Assembly (NCBI GenBank): GCA_964468725.1
Contig: CAYXVU010000092.1
Span: forward strand, 1-21,742
Direction: 5' to 3'
DNA length: 21,742 bases
DNA from: CAYXVU01 sp964468725
Lineage (GTDB): Bacteria > Acidobacteriota > Blastocatellia > UBA7656
Both the position numbers and the translations under genes were made by a program. The notes under the pieces were generated by a model. It worked only from the letters and a program-made list of their open reading frames with translations. It was not told where the DNA came from and did not search any database. Shown here one piece after another: positions 14,621 through 21,742 of the stretch (the stretch's first letter is position 1; the number at the start of each line of letters is the position of its first letter).

Positions 14621-15637
14621 TCAGCCAATCGTCACGCGGCACAAGCGATTGGACTCTTGCGCGACCGAAATTTCTACATCGAGGAATTGGCGAATCATCG
14701 TGATATTGGTCGTTGCGTGGCGTGACAGCGGCAGCGTTGTGAACGAGCCGCCTCCCGCCATTGCCATCGGTAACAGCAGTTGGTCGGCGAGGTGTTCTCC
14801 GGCGGCAACTTCTGCGGCCAAATAGCGGCGCGCCTCTTTGACAGCGCGTTCAGCAACGACTTCGGCGCGAATGCCGCGCTCGCCGAACCCCGTGAAGAGT
14901 TCGGTGAGGTGTTGGCAACCAATCTCGATCATCACCACGTTGCCGGGGCCGGGTGAGTTAGTAACCACCTCAGCTTCCAATACCGCATCGCTCCAGGCCA
15001 GCTTACGTTTGATGACCTTAATCTCGCGCTCTGCGATGTCGCGCGGCAGGTTGGCGACCAAGGCGCGTCCGCGACGGTGGAGAATCTCGCCGCGCTCGGC
15101 AATGTCTAACCGTTTGAGCGCGGCTGTCGGTTCGATGCGAACGCGGAATTTGCCGCCACCTGCCGGATAGAACCCGTAGCGGTCAAGTTGTGCAGACACC
15201 GTTGCGCCCATGCGGTTGATGAGCGGCAGAAAGGTCTTCGCAAGGAAGTCGAACGGCGGCGCGAACGGGTTGTGGGTGCCGCCTTCGATGGCCAAAGTGC
15301 TTGATGTGTCAGCGACGATCAAAGCCGGTAGCACGGTTTGCAAGACCAGCATGGCGCTGCCCGCCGTGCCCACTGCGAAAGTGTAGTCGCCCGCCGCAAT
15401 CGCCTGCGGCGCGAAGGTGAGTTGCTTTGAGCCGAGCGTTGCGCCACTGACTTCCGCTCTGCCAATTTGCGCTGCGGCGTTGACTGCGGTCAGGTGTTGA
15501 CGTAAGAGGCCGGGATTTTTGCGCCCCGCGCGAATCTTTTCGATGCGGAACGGTTTGCCGGTTACCAGCGCCAGTGCCAGCGACGTGCGTAAAATTTGCC
15601 CGCCGCCTTCTCCGTATGAGCCATCCAGAATGAGCAT
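14621..15637 (-). CDS. rtcA: RNA 3'-terminal phosphate cyclase
   Basis: 338 aa from ATG 15637, the length of E. coli RtcA; upstream codons to 15733 are not part of the family. The enzyme uses ATP to turn an RNA 3'-phosphate into a 2',3'-cyclic phosphate through a covalent His-AMP. Seen are the opening LILDGSYGEGGGQILRTSLALALVTGKPF, the IRAGRKNPGLLRQHLTAV motif, GSAMLVLQTVLPAL, EGGTHNPFAPPFDF, the YPAGGGKFRV turn and the C-terminal LPLSRHATTNITMIRQFL, in which H307 corresponds to the adenylated histidine (H309 in E. coli). No ribosome site is visible; TATCCT directly precedes the ATG. The RtcB ligase and the RtcR activator common in rtc operons are not adjacent. Confidence 0.95.
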   Translation of the reverse strand: MLILDGSYGEGGGQILRTSLALALVTGKPFRIEKIRAGRKNPGLLRQHLTAVNAAAQIGRAEVSGATLGSKQLTFAPQAIAAGDYTFAVGTAGSAMLVLQTVLPALIVADTSSTLAIEGGTHNPFAPPFDFLAKTFLPLINRMGATVSAQLDRYGFYPAGGGKFRVRIEPTAALKRLDIAERGEILHRRGRALVANLPRDIAEREIKVIKRKLAWSDAVLEAEVVTNSPGPGNVVMIEIGCQHLTELFTGFGERGIRAEVVAERAVKEARRYLAAEVAAGEHLADQLLLPMAMAGGGSFTTLPLSRHATTNITMIRQFLDVEISVAQESNRLCRVTIG

Positions 15638-15770
15638 AGGATAAAGATTCTGCCACGAAGGGAAGGGATTTGCCGCCTGGTTCACGACCTTTTTGAGTTG
15701 CGGCGTGCTGCTGCCTAAAAGAGAGTTTGACAAATCCAGTCTGTGTGGAGCAGAGATGACAGAGGTTCTT

Positions 15771-18599
15771 TCAGGTGATGCCGGTTTCGATTTCCGTAGT
15801 AGGCGATTCGATGCCGGACGGTAATTCGAGGTAATCCGACAGCGTCTTTGCCGGATACGGGTCTTGTAAGAGGGCGGCGATTTCGTCGGCAGTCAAGGGG
15901 CGGGCGAAGTGATAGCCCTGACCGATCTCGCAACCCAAACCTTGCAAGGCTTCCATCTGTTCATAGACTTCAATGCCTTCGGCGACGATTTGTAAGCGCA
16001 AGGTTTGACCGAGGGTGATGATGGCTTGAACCAGCGCGGACTCTTCCGACCCGTTGTTAATCACATCAATGAACGAACGATCTATTTTGAGCATGTCAAT
16101 GGGGAAGCGTTGCAGATAGCTGAGCGAAGAGTAGCCGGTGCCGAAATCATCCATCGCCAGCCGCACGCCGAGGGCTTTCAACTCTCGCAGTTTGCCGAGC
16201 GTCGCTTCAGTGTCTTGCATCATCACGCTTTCGGTAATCTCTAACACCAATCGCGGCGGCGCGAGCCCCGACTTACGCAGCGCTTCGGCGATGATGTCTG
16301 CCAACCCTGCTTGTTGCAACTGTCTGCCCGAAAGATTCACCGTCATGCTGAGCGGCGCACATTGCGGGAACATCTTATGCCATAGGTAACACTGCTGACA
16401 GGCGCGCTCCAACACCCAAGTGCCGATAGCGGAAATCAAGCCGGTCTCTTCGGCCAAAGGAATAAATTTGTCGGGGAGAATCAACCCGCGTTCGGGGTGA
16501 TGCCAGCGAATCAGCGCTTCTGTCCCGACGATGCGCCCGGTTTTAAAATTGACAATGGGCTGATAGCGCAACTCCAATTCCTCGCGCTCAACCGCGTGAC
16601 GCAGGTCGGCTTCCAGTTCCAGGCGACTGAGCGCCGCTTCGTACATGCTCGGCTCAAAGACTTCGTAGCGCCCTTTGCCGCGACTCTTCGCCATATACAT
16701 GGCGGCATCGGCATTGCGAAGCAAGATGTCTGCGTTGTCTGTGCTCTCTTCTTCCGAAGCGCTGACCGCGATGCCGATGCTCAAGCTGACAAAGGCCTCT
16801 TTGCCTTTGAGCCAGACCGGTTTGTCAAATGCTGCGAGAATGCGTTTGGCGACGCGCACTGCTTCTTTGATGCGCACCGACTCTTCGAGCAGCACGGCGA
16901 ATTCATCACCGCCCAATCGCGCCGCTGTGTCATCGGTACGCAAGCAATTCTGCAATCGTTCGGCGACGGTGGTGAGCAAATCGTCACCCTCTGTATGGCC
17001 TAAACTGTCATTGATGGTCTTGAAATTGTCTAAATCGAGAAACATGACGGCGACCGAACGGCGCAACCGTCGCGACCGCACCAGCGCATGCTCAACGCGA
17101 TCCCGAAACAAAGCGCGGTTGGCCAATCCGGTCAACGGGTCGTGAAGGGCCTGATGAGTTAACTGGTCTTCCAGTACCTTTCTCTCTGTGATGTTGCGCG
17201 CGTTGATGACGATGCCGTTGATGCTGGGATCGCTGAGGAGATTGTTGCCGACGCTTTCAACATGCAGCCAATTGCCGTCCCGATGGCGAATTCGCCATTC
17301 GACGGGCGGGGTGATGCCGGGATAGACCGCCGCTTCAGCGAAAAAGGCGCGCGCAATTGTCGCATCGTCCGGATGTAAGAGTTCGATGAGATTGGCGCCG
17401 ATCAAGTCTTGATGTTGATAGCCGAGCAAGCGTTGAACAGAAGGGCTGAGAAACAAGAGGCGCATCTGCACATCGGTGATGATGATGATGTCGGATGAGT
17501 TCTGCACCAGCGAGATGAAGCGTTTTTCATTCTTCCGCGCCGTGCGTTCCGCCAACAAACGCGCATTCTCGCGCACGCCGAGAAGTTGCCGCACCACTAC
17601 CAGCGTCGTGATGCCGATAGCGCCAAAGATCAGAATGGGCAACGGTTCGGAGATGTCCGGTCGCCAGCTTTCGTAAGTAACGCCGAGCAGCAGCCCGTAG
17701 CCGAGGATGACGCCCGAATAAGGCAACCAGATGACGGTCTGCTGATCCGGTTCGGCGACCTTTGCACCCTCGTTGCCGGGGGGCGATGACCAGCCGTGAT
17801 CGTGCCCGCTCACCGCCAGCAAGAAAAACGAAACCAGGAAGATCGCTTCGCCTAGCGCGCTGCTTGCGGTTGCGCCTTGCAGCATCGCGTAACTATAGGT
17901 CGTATTGCCAATGGCGCTGAGTAACACCGATGCGGCTAACAGATTGAGCGCCAACTGCACCTGCGGTTCGGGATGGCGCAGCAAGACAAAGGTGATAGCG
18001 AAGATGATGACCAAATCGCCCACCGGATAGGCGAGCGCGAGCAGCGAGGTTGCCGTGCTGGTGTGATGGAAAGCCGCCAAAGGTTGCAAGAAGAAGTACC
18101 AGATCACCATGCCCGCTCCGAGCATCACGGTTGCCGCATCCAATGAGAATGTCGCCCATCCCTTGCAAATGGTTTGCCGATGCGGAAAGCGCAACACTCC
18201 GACAAAGAGCGCTGCGCAAGAGAGGAAGTGGAGCGATTCTGTTAGGGAGCCGTAGGCCGGAACACCGCGAACGAATTCGGAGGTCAGCCCTATGCCATGA
18301 TCGACGGCGCGCAGCAGAGCGGCGAGGGCAATCAATTGCCAAGCCTGACGCGCGCGTTGGCTGATCGAGGGTTTGGTAGAGGCTCGCCAGAGCAACGGAA
18401 CGGCTAACAGTCCAAGCGGAAGAAACCCGAAGACCGCGATCAGGTTAGCTTGCGACTTGCCGCTTTGGCCGAACAGGGTCCAGATCAAAAAGGCCAGCAC
18501 ATAGCCGCCGAGCCATACGGCAAGCGTATCGAAGGGGCGGCTGGTCAAGCTTTGCAACGCCCGCCGGATCGGTTTGGGTGAGATCATTCTTTCGCTCAT
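15771..18599 (-). CDS. Membrane PAS-GGDEF-EAL cyclic-di-GMP protein (copy 1)
   Basis: 942 aa. About ten membrane segments (24-43, 52-71, 86-104, 118-138, 150-174, 184-207, 214-240, 246-264, 287-308, 319-340) precede a PAS domain (about 356-478, NSSDIIIITD ... RNITERK). GGDEF follows (HDPLTGLANR at 486-495; intact GGDEF 563-567; inhibitory I-site RTDD 554-557). EAL has EALIRW at 694-699, NLSGRQL, LEITES, DDFGTGYSS at 817-825, LKIDRSFI, VAEGIEV and QGYHFARPL. All key residues of both enzymes are present, so it may make and break cyclic-di-GMP, with the balance set by membrane and PAS inputs. The membrane block is not one I can name among MASE types. ATG 18599 has only weak GGAT; ATG 18587 is an alternative. 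A paralogue lies 862 bp upstream. Confidence 0.93.
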   Translation of the reverse strand: MSERMISPKPIRRALQSLTSRPFDTLAVWLGGYVLAFLIWTLFGQSGKSQANLIAVFGFLPLGLLAVPLLWRASTKPSISQRARQAWQLIALAALLRAVDHGIGLTSEFVRGVPAYGSLTESLHFLSCAALFVGVLRFPHRQTICKGWATFSLDAATVMLGAGMVIWYFFLQPLAAFHHTSTATSLLALAYPVGDLVIIFAITFVLLRHPEPQVQLALNLLAASVLLSAIGNTTYSYAMLQGATASSALGEAIFLVSFFLLAVSGHDHGWSSPPGNEGAKVAEPDQQTVIWLPYSGVILGYGLLLGVTYESWRPDISEPLPILIFGAIGITTLVVVRQLLGVRENARLLAERTARKNEKRFISLVQNSSDIIIITDVQMRLLFLSPSVQRLLGYQHQDLIGANLIELLHPDDATIARAFFAEAAVYPGITPPVEWRIRHRDGNWLHVESVGNNLLSDPSINGIVINARNITERKVLEDQLTHQALHDPLTGLANRALFRDRVEHALVRSRRLRRSVAVMFLDLDNFKTINDSLGHTEGDDLLTTVAERLQNCLRTDDTAARLGGDEFAVLLEESVRIKEAVRVAKRILAAFDKPVWLKGKEAFVSLSIGIAVSASEEESTDNADILLRNADAAMYMAKSRGKGRYEVFEPSMYEAALSRLELEADLRHAVEREELELRYQPIVNFKTGRIVGTEALIRWHHPERGLILPDKFIPLAEETGLISAIGTWVLERACQQCYLWHKMFPQCAPLSMTVNLSGRQLQQAGLADIIAEALRKSGLAPPRLVLEITESVMMQDTEATLGKLRELKALGVRLAMDDFGTGYSSLSYLQRFPIDMLKIDRSFIDVINNGSEESALVQAIITLGQTLRLQIVAEGIEVYEQMEALQGLGCEIGQGYHFARPLTADEIAALLQDPYPAKTLSDYLELPSGIESPTTEIETGIT
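16087..16208 (-). repeat. 122-bp identity block, copy in first GGDEF-EAL gene
   Basis: Base-for-base identical with 19760-19881. It covers residues 798-838, including DDFGTGYSS. The bases just outside differ at several sites. Confidence 0.9.
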
Positions 18600-18640
18600 C
18601 AGTCATCCGGGTGATTGTCAATTTCGCGCGCCAATTATCA

Positions 18641-18682
18641 AACTTCTCTGCGCTCTTGTTCTGTGTGCTGCGCGTCTCTGCG
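18641..18682. repeat. Possible degraded tail of the dispersed repeat
   Basis: Plus strand CTTCTCTGCGC (shared with the tail at 9006-9016), then TGCGCGTCTCTGCG. Only the tail-like part is present; the TTGAAGG units are missing. It would lie in the 5' leader of copy 1. Confidence 0.35.
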
Positions 18683-18774
18683 ATGAAGCCGATGGCGGTC
18701 ACCCGCAACTCGATGATGAGGCAGCCATCGCAAACCGAACCGCTGGATGGATGGTCAAGGCGTGCCGGTTGGCT

Positions 18775-18780
18775 ATTATA
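18775..18780 (-). promoter_or_regulatory. Consensus -10 element upstream of GGDEF-EAL copy 1
   Basis: Perfect TATAAT on the minus strand, 175 bp before ATG 18599. The -35 at 17 bp is weak (ATTCCA). Transcription from here would give a leader of about 170 nt. Confidence 0.45.
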
Positions 18781-18842
18781 CGAGAGACGTAATCCACTGG
18801 AATTTGAGGGCGATCATAAGGGATAGCAGAGAGAGGCTGTAT

Positions 18843-19126
18843 GATTCTCGGTTCAAACGATCAGAAGATAGACCTTGCGCGAGAATCCCCGCCGGTCTTT
18901 GACGCAGCTTACCCGCCCCGATTCTTTCAGGCTGGGCGAGAGCATCCTCTATTAGCTGTCTGTTTTCGATCTGTGCGAACGGCTTCGATAACCTGACGCG
19001 TACCGGTTACAGATGGCCGCGTCTGCGGTCAGATATGCGATGCCCGATCATCCCCATCACGAACATTGACCGCTACTATCTCGGGATGCGCGCCGTTGGC
19101 TTTCTCGACTCCGTACGCGGAGTCGA
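18843..19126. other. Cluster of inverted repeats, candidate structured RNA
   Basis: GATTCTCG/CGAGAATC (18843-18850, 18880-18887); a nested set with outer CAGCT/AGCTG (18905-18909, 18954-18958) enclosing CGCCC/GGGCG (18914-18918, 18934-18938) and AGAG-CATC-CTCT (18939-18950), i.e. a possible three-way junction; TAACC/GGTTA (18989-18993, 19005-19009); GGCCGC-GTCT-GCGGTC (19015-19030); and TCGACTCCG-TACG-CGGAGTCGA (19105-19126; 9-bp arms). It matches no riboswitch class I know. Confidence 0.35.
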
Positions 19127-19237
19127 ACGCTCCGGTTAACGCTCCCCGACTTCGCTATGCTAATCAATCTTGCGCTCGCTGGCTAGACTTTTCCTCTAAG
19201 AGGCAAGATGCGGGGGGATTCATAATTGATGCTGGCC

Positions 19238-19276
19238 TCAAACTGAGTTACCGATGCGGCGTTCAAGTAAGGCCAT
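19238..19276 (-). CDS. Possible 12-residue leader or small ORF
   Basis: ATG 19276 has GGAGG 4 bases upstream and encodes MALLERRIGNSV before TGA. The ribosome site is better than that of either large neighbour. There is no further support, and chance occurrence is likely. Confidence 0.2.
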   Translation of the reverse strand: MALLERRIGNSV

Positions 19277-19461
19277 GAACCTCCATTTCTACGAGGCGTT
19301 TCGACTCCATATATCAGATTGACAGATTGCTTTTATCTCACCGCTTCCTTTGTGAAGCGCGACTCTGGGGTGCGCGAACACGCCGAATGTATTGCGGAGA
19401 TGATCGCAGCGGGGCGACTCGCTTGGCGGCGAGGCAATCCGATGTTGGCTCAGATGTCAGC

Positions 19462-21742
19462 TCAAGCGATGATTTCAAATTCTTTCAACTCGAACGGCTC
19501 GGGATCCGGCAGAAAGAGTTCGATCCATCCTTTGTCGCGGAGCAGATAGTCGAAGCTTTGCGGCGGCAGCGGTTTGGAAAAATGGAAGCCTTGCCCCAAT
19601 TCACAACCCAAGGCTTGCAAGATTTTCATCTGCTCGTAAACCTCAATGCCTTCCGCCACCATGCGTAGGCGCAAGTTGTGACCCAAGCGAATGATGGCCT
19701 GCACCAAGGTGGTCTCATTCGTTCCGTGTCCGAGCGACTCAATAAACGACCGATCAATCTTGAGCATGTCAATGGGGAAGCGTTGCAGATAGCTGAGCGA
19801 AGAGTAGCCGGTGCCGAAATCATCCATCGCCAGCCGCACGCCGAGGGCTTTCAACTCTCGCAGTTTGCCGAGCGTCGCTTCGGTGTCGTGCATCAGCACG
19901 CTTTCGGTAATCTCTAAAATCAGATTATGCGGCGGCAAGGAGGATTGTTGTAAGGCTTTCGCTATGGTCTGGGTGAGGTCAGGTTGTTGCAACTGTTTGC
20001 CCGATAGGTTGACCGTTACGGTCAGCGTCGAGCAATGCGGAAACTGTTCGCGCCATTTTTGGCACTGGCGGCAGGCTTGCTGCAAGACCCATTGGCCGAT
20101 GGGAATAATCAATCCCATCTCTTCGGCGATGGGGATGAAGGAATTCGGCGCGATGCGTCCGTGGGCGGCATTCTGCCATCGCAATAAAGCCTCTGCGCCG
20201 ACAATCGTGTGCGACTTCAGGTCAATAATCGGCTGATAAACCAGCGAAAACTCCTGCCGCTTAATGGCATAGCGCAAGGCTGCTTCGATCTCTAAGCGAT
20301 GCAAGACGGCTTGATACATCATCGGCTCAAAGACTTCGTAGCGCCCTTTGCCGCGACTCTTTGCCGTGTACATGGCGGTGTCGGCATTGCGTAACAAGAC
20401 ATCGGCATCGCACTCTTCCGCCGAACTGATGGCAATGCCAATGCTGAGGCTGACAAACACCTCTTTGCCCTGTAGCGTGATGCGGTTTTCGAGGCTGGCG
20501 AGAATTCTCCGAGCAATCGAAATGGCTTCCGAAGAGGTTCGACAATCTTCGAGCAGAATGGCAAACTCATCACCGCCCAGTCGCGCTGCCGTATCCTCGG
20601 CGCGAAGGCAACCGCGCAGCCGTTCGGCTACAACCGCAAGCAGCAAGTCGCCCTGCTGATGCCCCAGACTGTCATTGATGGTTTTGAAATTATCGAGGTC
20701 AAGAAACAGCACCGTGAGGGACTGTTGATAGCGTCCGATGCGCGCCAGCGCGTGTTGGACGCGATCTCGAAACAAGGCGCGGTTGGCCAATCCGGTCAGC
20801 GGATCGTGAAAAGCCTGGTAGGTCAATTGCTCTTCGAGCCATTTGCGCTCCGTGATATTTCGGAGGTTGAGAACCAACCCGGCGACATTGGGGTCATTGA
20901 GCAAATTATTGCCGATGCCTTCAACAATCATCCAATAACCTTGTTGATGACGAATTTGCCATTCGAGCGGAGCGGAGACTCCGACAGAGGCAGCGACCTC
21001 AACAAAAAAAGAGGCGACACGCTGCACCTCGTCGTTGGGTAGCAAGGCTTGTAAGTTCGTGCCTTCTAAATCAGCCGGGAGATAGCCCAGCATCCGTTCA
21101 ATTGAAGGGCTGACAAAGGTGATTTGTAGGTTGGCATCCGTGATGATGATGACATCCGAGGCGTTTTGCACCAGAGAGCGAAAGCGCATTTCGTTTTGCC
21201 ACTTGTCTTGTGCGGCCAGCAAACGCGCGTTTTCGCGCACCGAGAGGATTTGGCGCACGACGACGAGAGTCGTCAACCCAATGGCGCCGATGATTAAGAC
21301 CGGAACGACCTCCGAATCTCTGGTTGTCCAATTTCGAAAGGTGACGACGAGCAAGAGGCCATAACCGAGCAGGACGCCGGAATAGGGCAGCCAAACCAAA
21401 AGCTTGCGTCCCCGCAGCAGCGGCTTTGTCGTCTGCTGTTGCAATTTGATTTGTCGATACTGTGCCTGTCCGCTCACCATCAACAGATAAAACGAGATGA
21501 TGAAGAGCGCATCAATGACGCCGCCGCCGTCATAAGCGCCTTGCAGCATGAAATACCCATAGGCCAAGTCGGCTACGGTATTAAGAAGTAATGACCATAC
21601 GAGGATGGCAAGCGAACGGGAGATACTCTCGTCCGGTTGTTTCAGGAGCGTGACCGTGATGCCGAGAAGAACGACCAAATCGCCAAGTGTATAACTCAAA
21701 GCGATCAGCATCGCCCATTGACTGCTTTGATGAGACACGGCA
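19462..21742 (-). CDS. Membrane PAS-GGDEF-EAL cyclic-di-GMP protein (copy 2, N-terminus outside window)
   Basis: About 759 codons visible; the frame is open to the window edge and aligns with copy 1 from its sixth membrane segment, so perhaps 180 residues are missing. In fragment numbering there are membrane segments near 9-32, 41-66, 73-90, 113-134 and 143-165, then PAS (about 183-298, QNASDVIIITD). GGDEF is intact at 388-392 with I-site RAED at 379-382. EAL has EALLRW at 516-521, then NLSGKQL, LEITES, DDFGTGYSS, VAEGIEV and QGFHFSKPL. Both activities look competent. The domain order equals copy 1 and the two are tandem, so they arose by duplication. Membrane and PAS parts have diverged most, suggesting different inputs. 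Confidence 0.93.
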   Translation of the reverse strand, partial: AVSHQSSQWAMLIALSYTLGDLVVLLGITVTLLKQPDESISRSLAILVWSLLLNTVADLAYGYFMLQGAYDGGGVIDALFIISFYLLMVSGQAQYRQIKLQQQTTKPLLRGRKLLVWLPYSGVLLGYGLLLVVTFRNWTTRDSEVVPVLIIGAIGLTTLVVVRQILSVRENARLLAAQDKWQNEMRFRSLVQNASDVIIITDANLQITFVSPSIERMLGYLPADLEGTNLQALLPNDEVQRVASFFVEVAASVGVSAPLEWQIRHQQGYWMIVEGIGNNLLNDPNVAGLVLNLRNITERKWLEEQLTYQAFHDPLTGLANRALFRDRVQHALARIGRYQQSLTVLFLDLDNFKTINDSLGHQQGDLLLAVVAERLRGCLRAEDTAARLGGDEFAILLEDCRTSSEAISIARRILASLENRITLQGKEVFVSLSIGIAISSAEECDADVLLRNADTAMYTAKSRGKGRYEVFEPMMYQAVLHRLEIEAALRYAIKRQEFSLVYQPIIDLKSHTIVGAEALLRWQNAAHGRIAPNSFIPIAEEMGLIIPIGQWVLQQACRQCQKWREQFPHCSTLTVTVNLSGKQLQQPDLTQTIAKALQQSSLPPHNLILEITESVLMHDTEATLGKLRELKALGVRLAMDDFGTGYSSLSYLQRFPIDMLKIDRSFIESLGHGTNETTLVQAIIRLGHNLRLRMVAEGIEVYEQMKILQALGCELGQGFHFSKPLPPQSFDYLLRDKGWIELFLPDPEPFELKEFEIIA
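19760..19881 (-). repeat. 122-bp identity block, copy in second GGDEF-EAL gene
   Basis: Identical with 16087-16208 at every base, including third codon positions, within two otherwise diverged paralogues. Confidence 0.9.

Larger units (their letters stand above)
18600..19461. other. 862-bp intergenic region between the tandem GGDEF-EAL genes
   Basis: No gene of normal size is supported. Right to left: a 12-codon open frame with a good ribosome site (19238-19276, minus); a series of inverted repeats (18843-19126); a perfect TATAAT on the minus strand (18780-18775), a likely promoter of copy 1; and CTCTGCG-rich DNA (18641-18682) like the tail of the dispersed repeat. 19127-19237 and 19277-19461 hold nothing I recognise. 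Confidence 0.6.

Noticed and set aside
15638..15770. N-terminal extension of RtcA up to 15733
   Set aside because: Family homology starts at LILDGSYGEGGGQ. The extension would begin at a TTG and has no family similarity.
19198..19265. Plus-strand GTTACCGATG, reminiscent of the 3' end of cyclic-di-GMP-I riboswitches
   Set aside because: The conserved core (CGCAAAGCC and the GNRA-type loop) is absent, and the strand is opposite to the cyclic-di-GMP genes.

Overview
The window reads as chromosomal DNA of a moderately GC-rich, Gram-negative-type bacterium. My best guess is an acidobacterium of the Blastocatellia type. That rests on overall protein flavour (PQQ-like propeller with a Gly-rich loop, an LIC_10091-like secreted protein, a His-rich secreted protein behind a MerR regulator), not on any marker gene, so it is tentative. 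It is a scaffold: 10 Ns at 8812-8821 fall on the start of glgC, and exactly 100 Ns at 11475-11574 cut both an araC-type gene and a PQQ-propeller gene. There is no rRNA, tRNA, CRISPR array, transposase or phage gene.

Layout. 1-688 (minus): a MerR-type regulator coupled by an ATGA overlap to a secreted His-rich protein that leaves the window, with a textbook MerR-type promoter at the gene start. 761-1494 (minus): DUF1272 zinc protein plus PNPOx-fold protein, a two-gene operon with a visible promoter. 1757-4882 (plus): glnE, controlling glutamine synthetase by adenylylation. 4947-7467 (minus): a secreted protein of unknown function, a GntR regulator and a zinc-ribbon membrane protein. 7535-8821 (minus): glgC for glycogen synthesis. 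9099-10046 (plus): psuG for pseudouridine breakdown. 10062-11474 (minus): SRPBCC protein and AraC regulator. 11575-14063 (minus): exported PQQ-like beta-propeller and LIC_10091-like protein, probably one transcript. 14621-15637 (minus): rtcA RNA 3'-phosphate cyclase. 15771 to the right end (minus): two tandem, paralogous membrane PAS-GGDEF-EAL proteins for cyclic-di-GMP turnover. Most of the window is ordinary housekeeping and regulation. The gene neighbourhoods are loose, and few neighbours share a pathway.

What stands out is non-coding or sub-genic. (1) A dispersed repeat with tandem TTGAAGG-type units and a CTCTGCG/TTTGCG tail lies between glgC and psuG, and a clearly related copy sits in frame inside glnE, in the linker between its two catalytic halves. 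A degraded tail may precede the first GGDEF-EAL gene. (2) The two GGDEF-EAL genes share a 122-bp block with no difference over the EAL active site, although flanking DNA is clearly diverged, which suggests gene conversion. (3) merR and psuG both show promoters whose expected transcription start is the first base of a GTG codon, i.e. leaderless mRNAs. (4) Just after rtcA lie a predicted G-quadruplex (G-rich on the rtcA transcript) and a large ATCCGT-based dyad. (5) The long gap between the GGDEF-EAL genes holds a dense run of inverted repeats, a candidate structured RNA. I see no convincing new multi-gene system.
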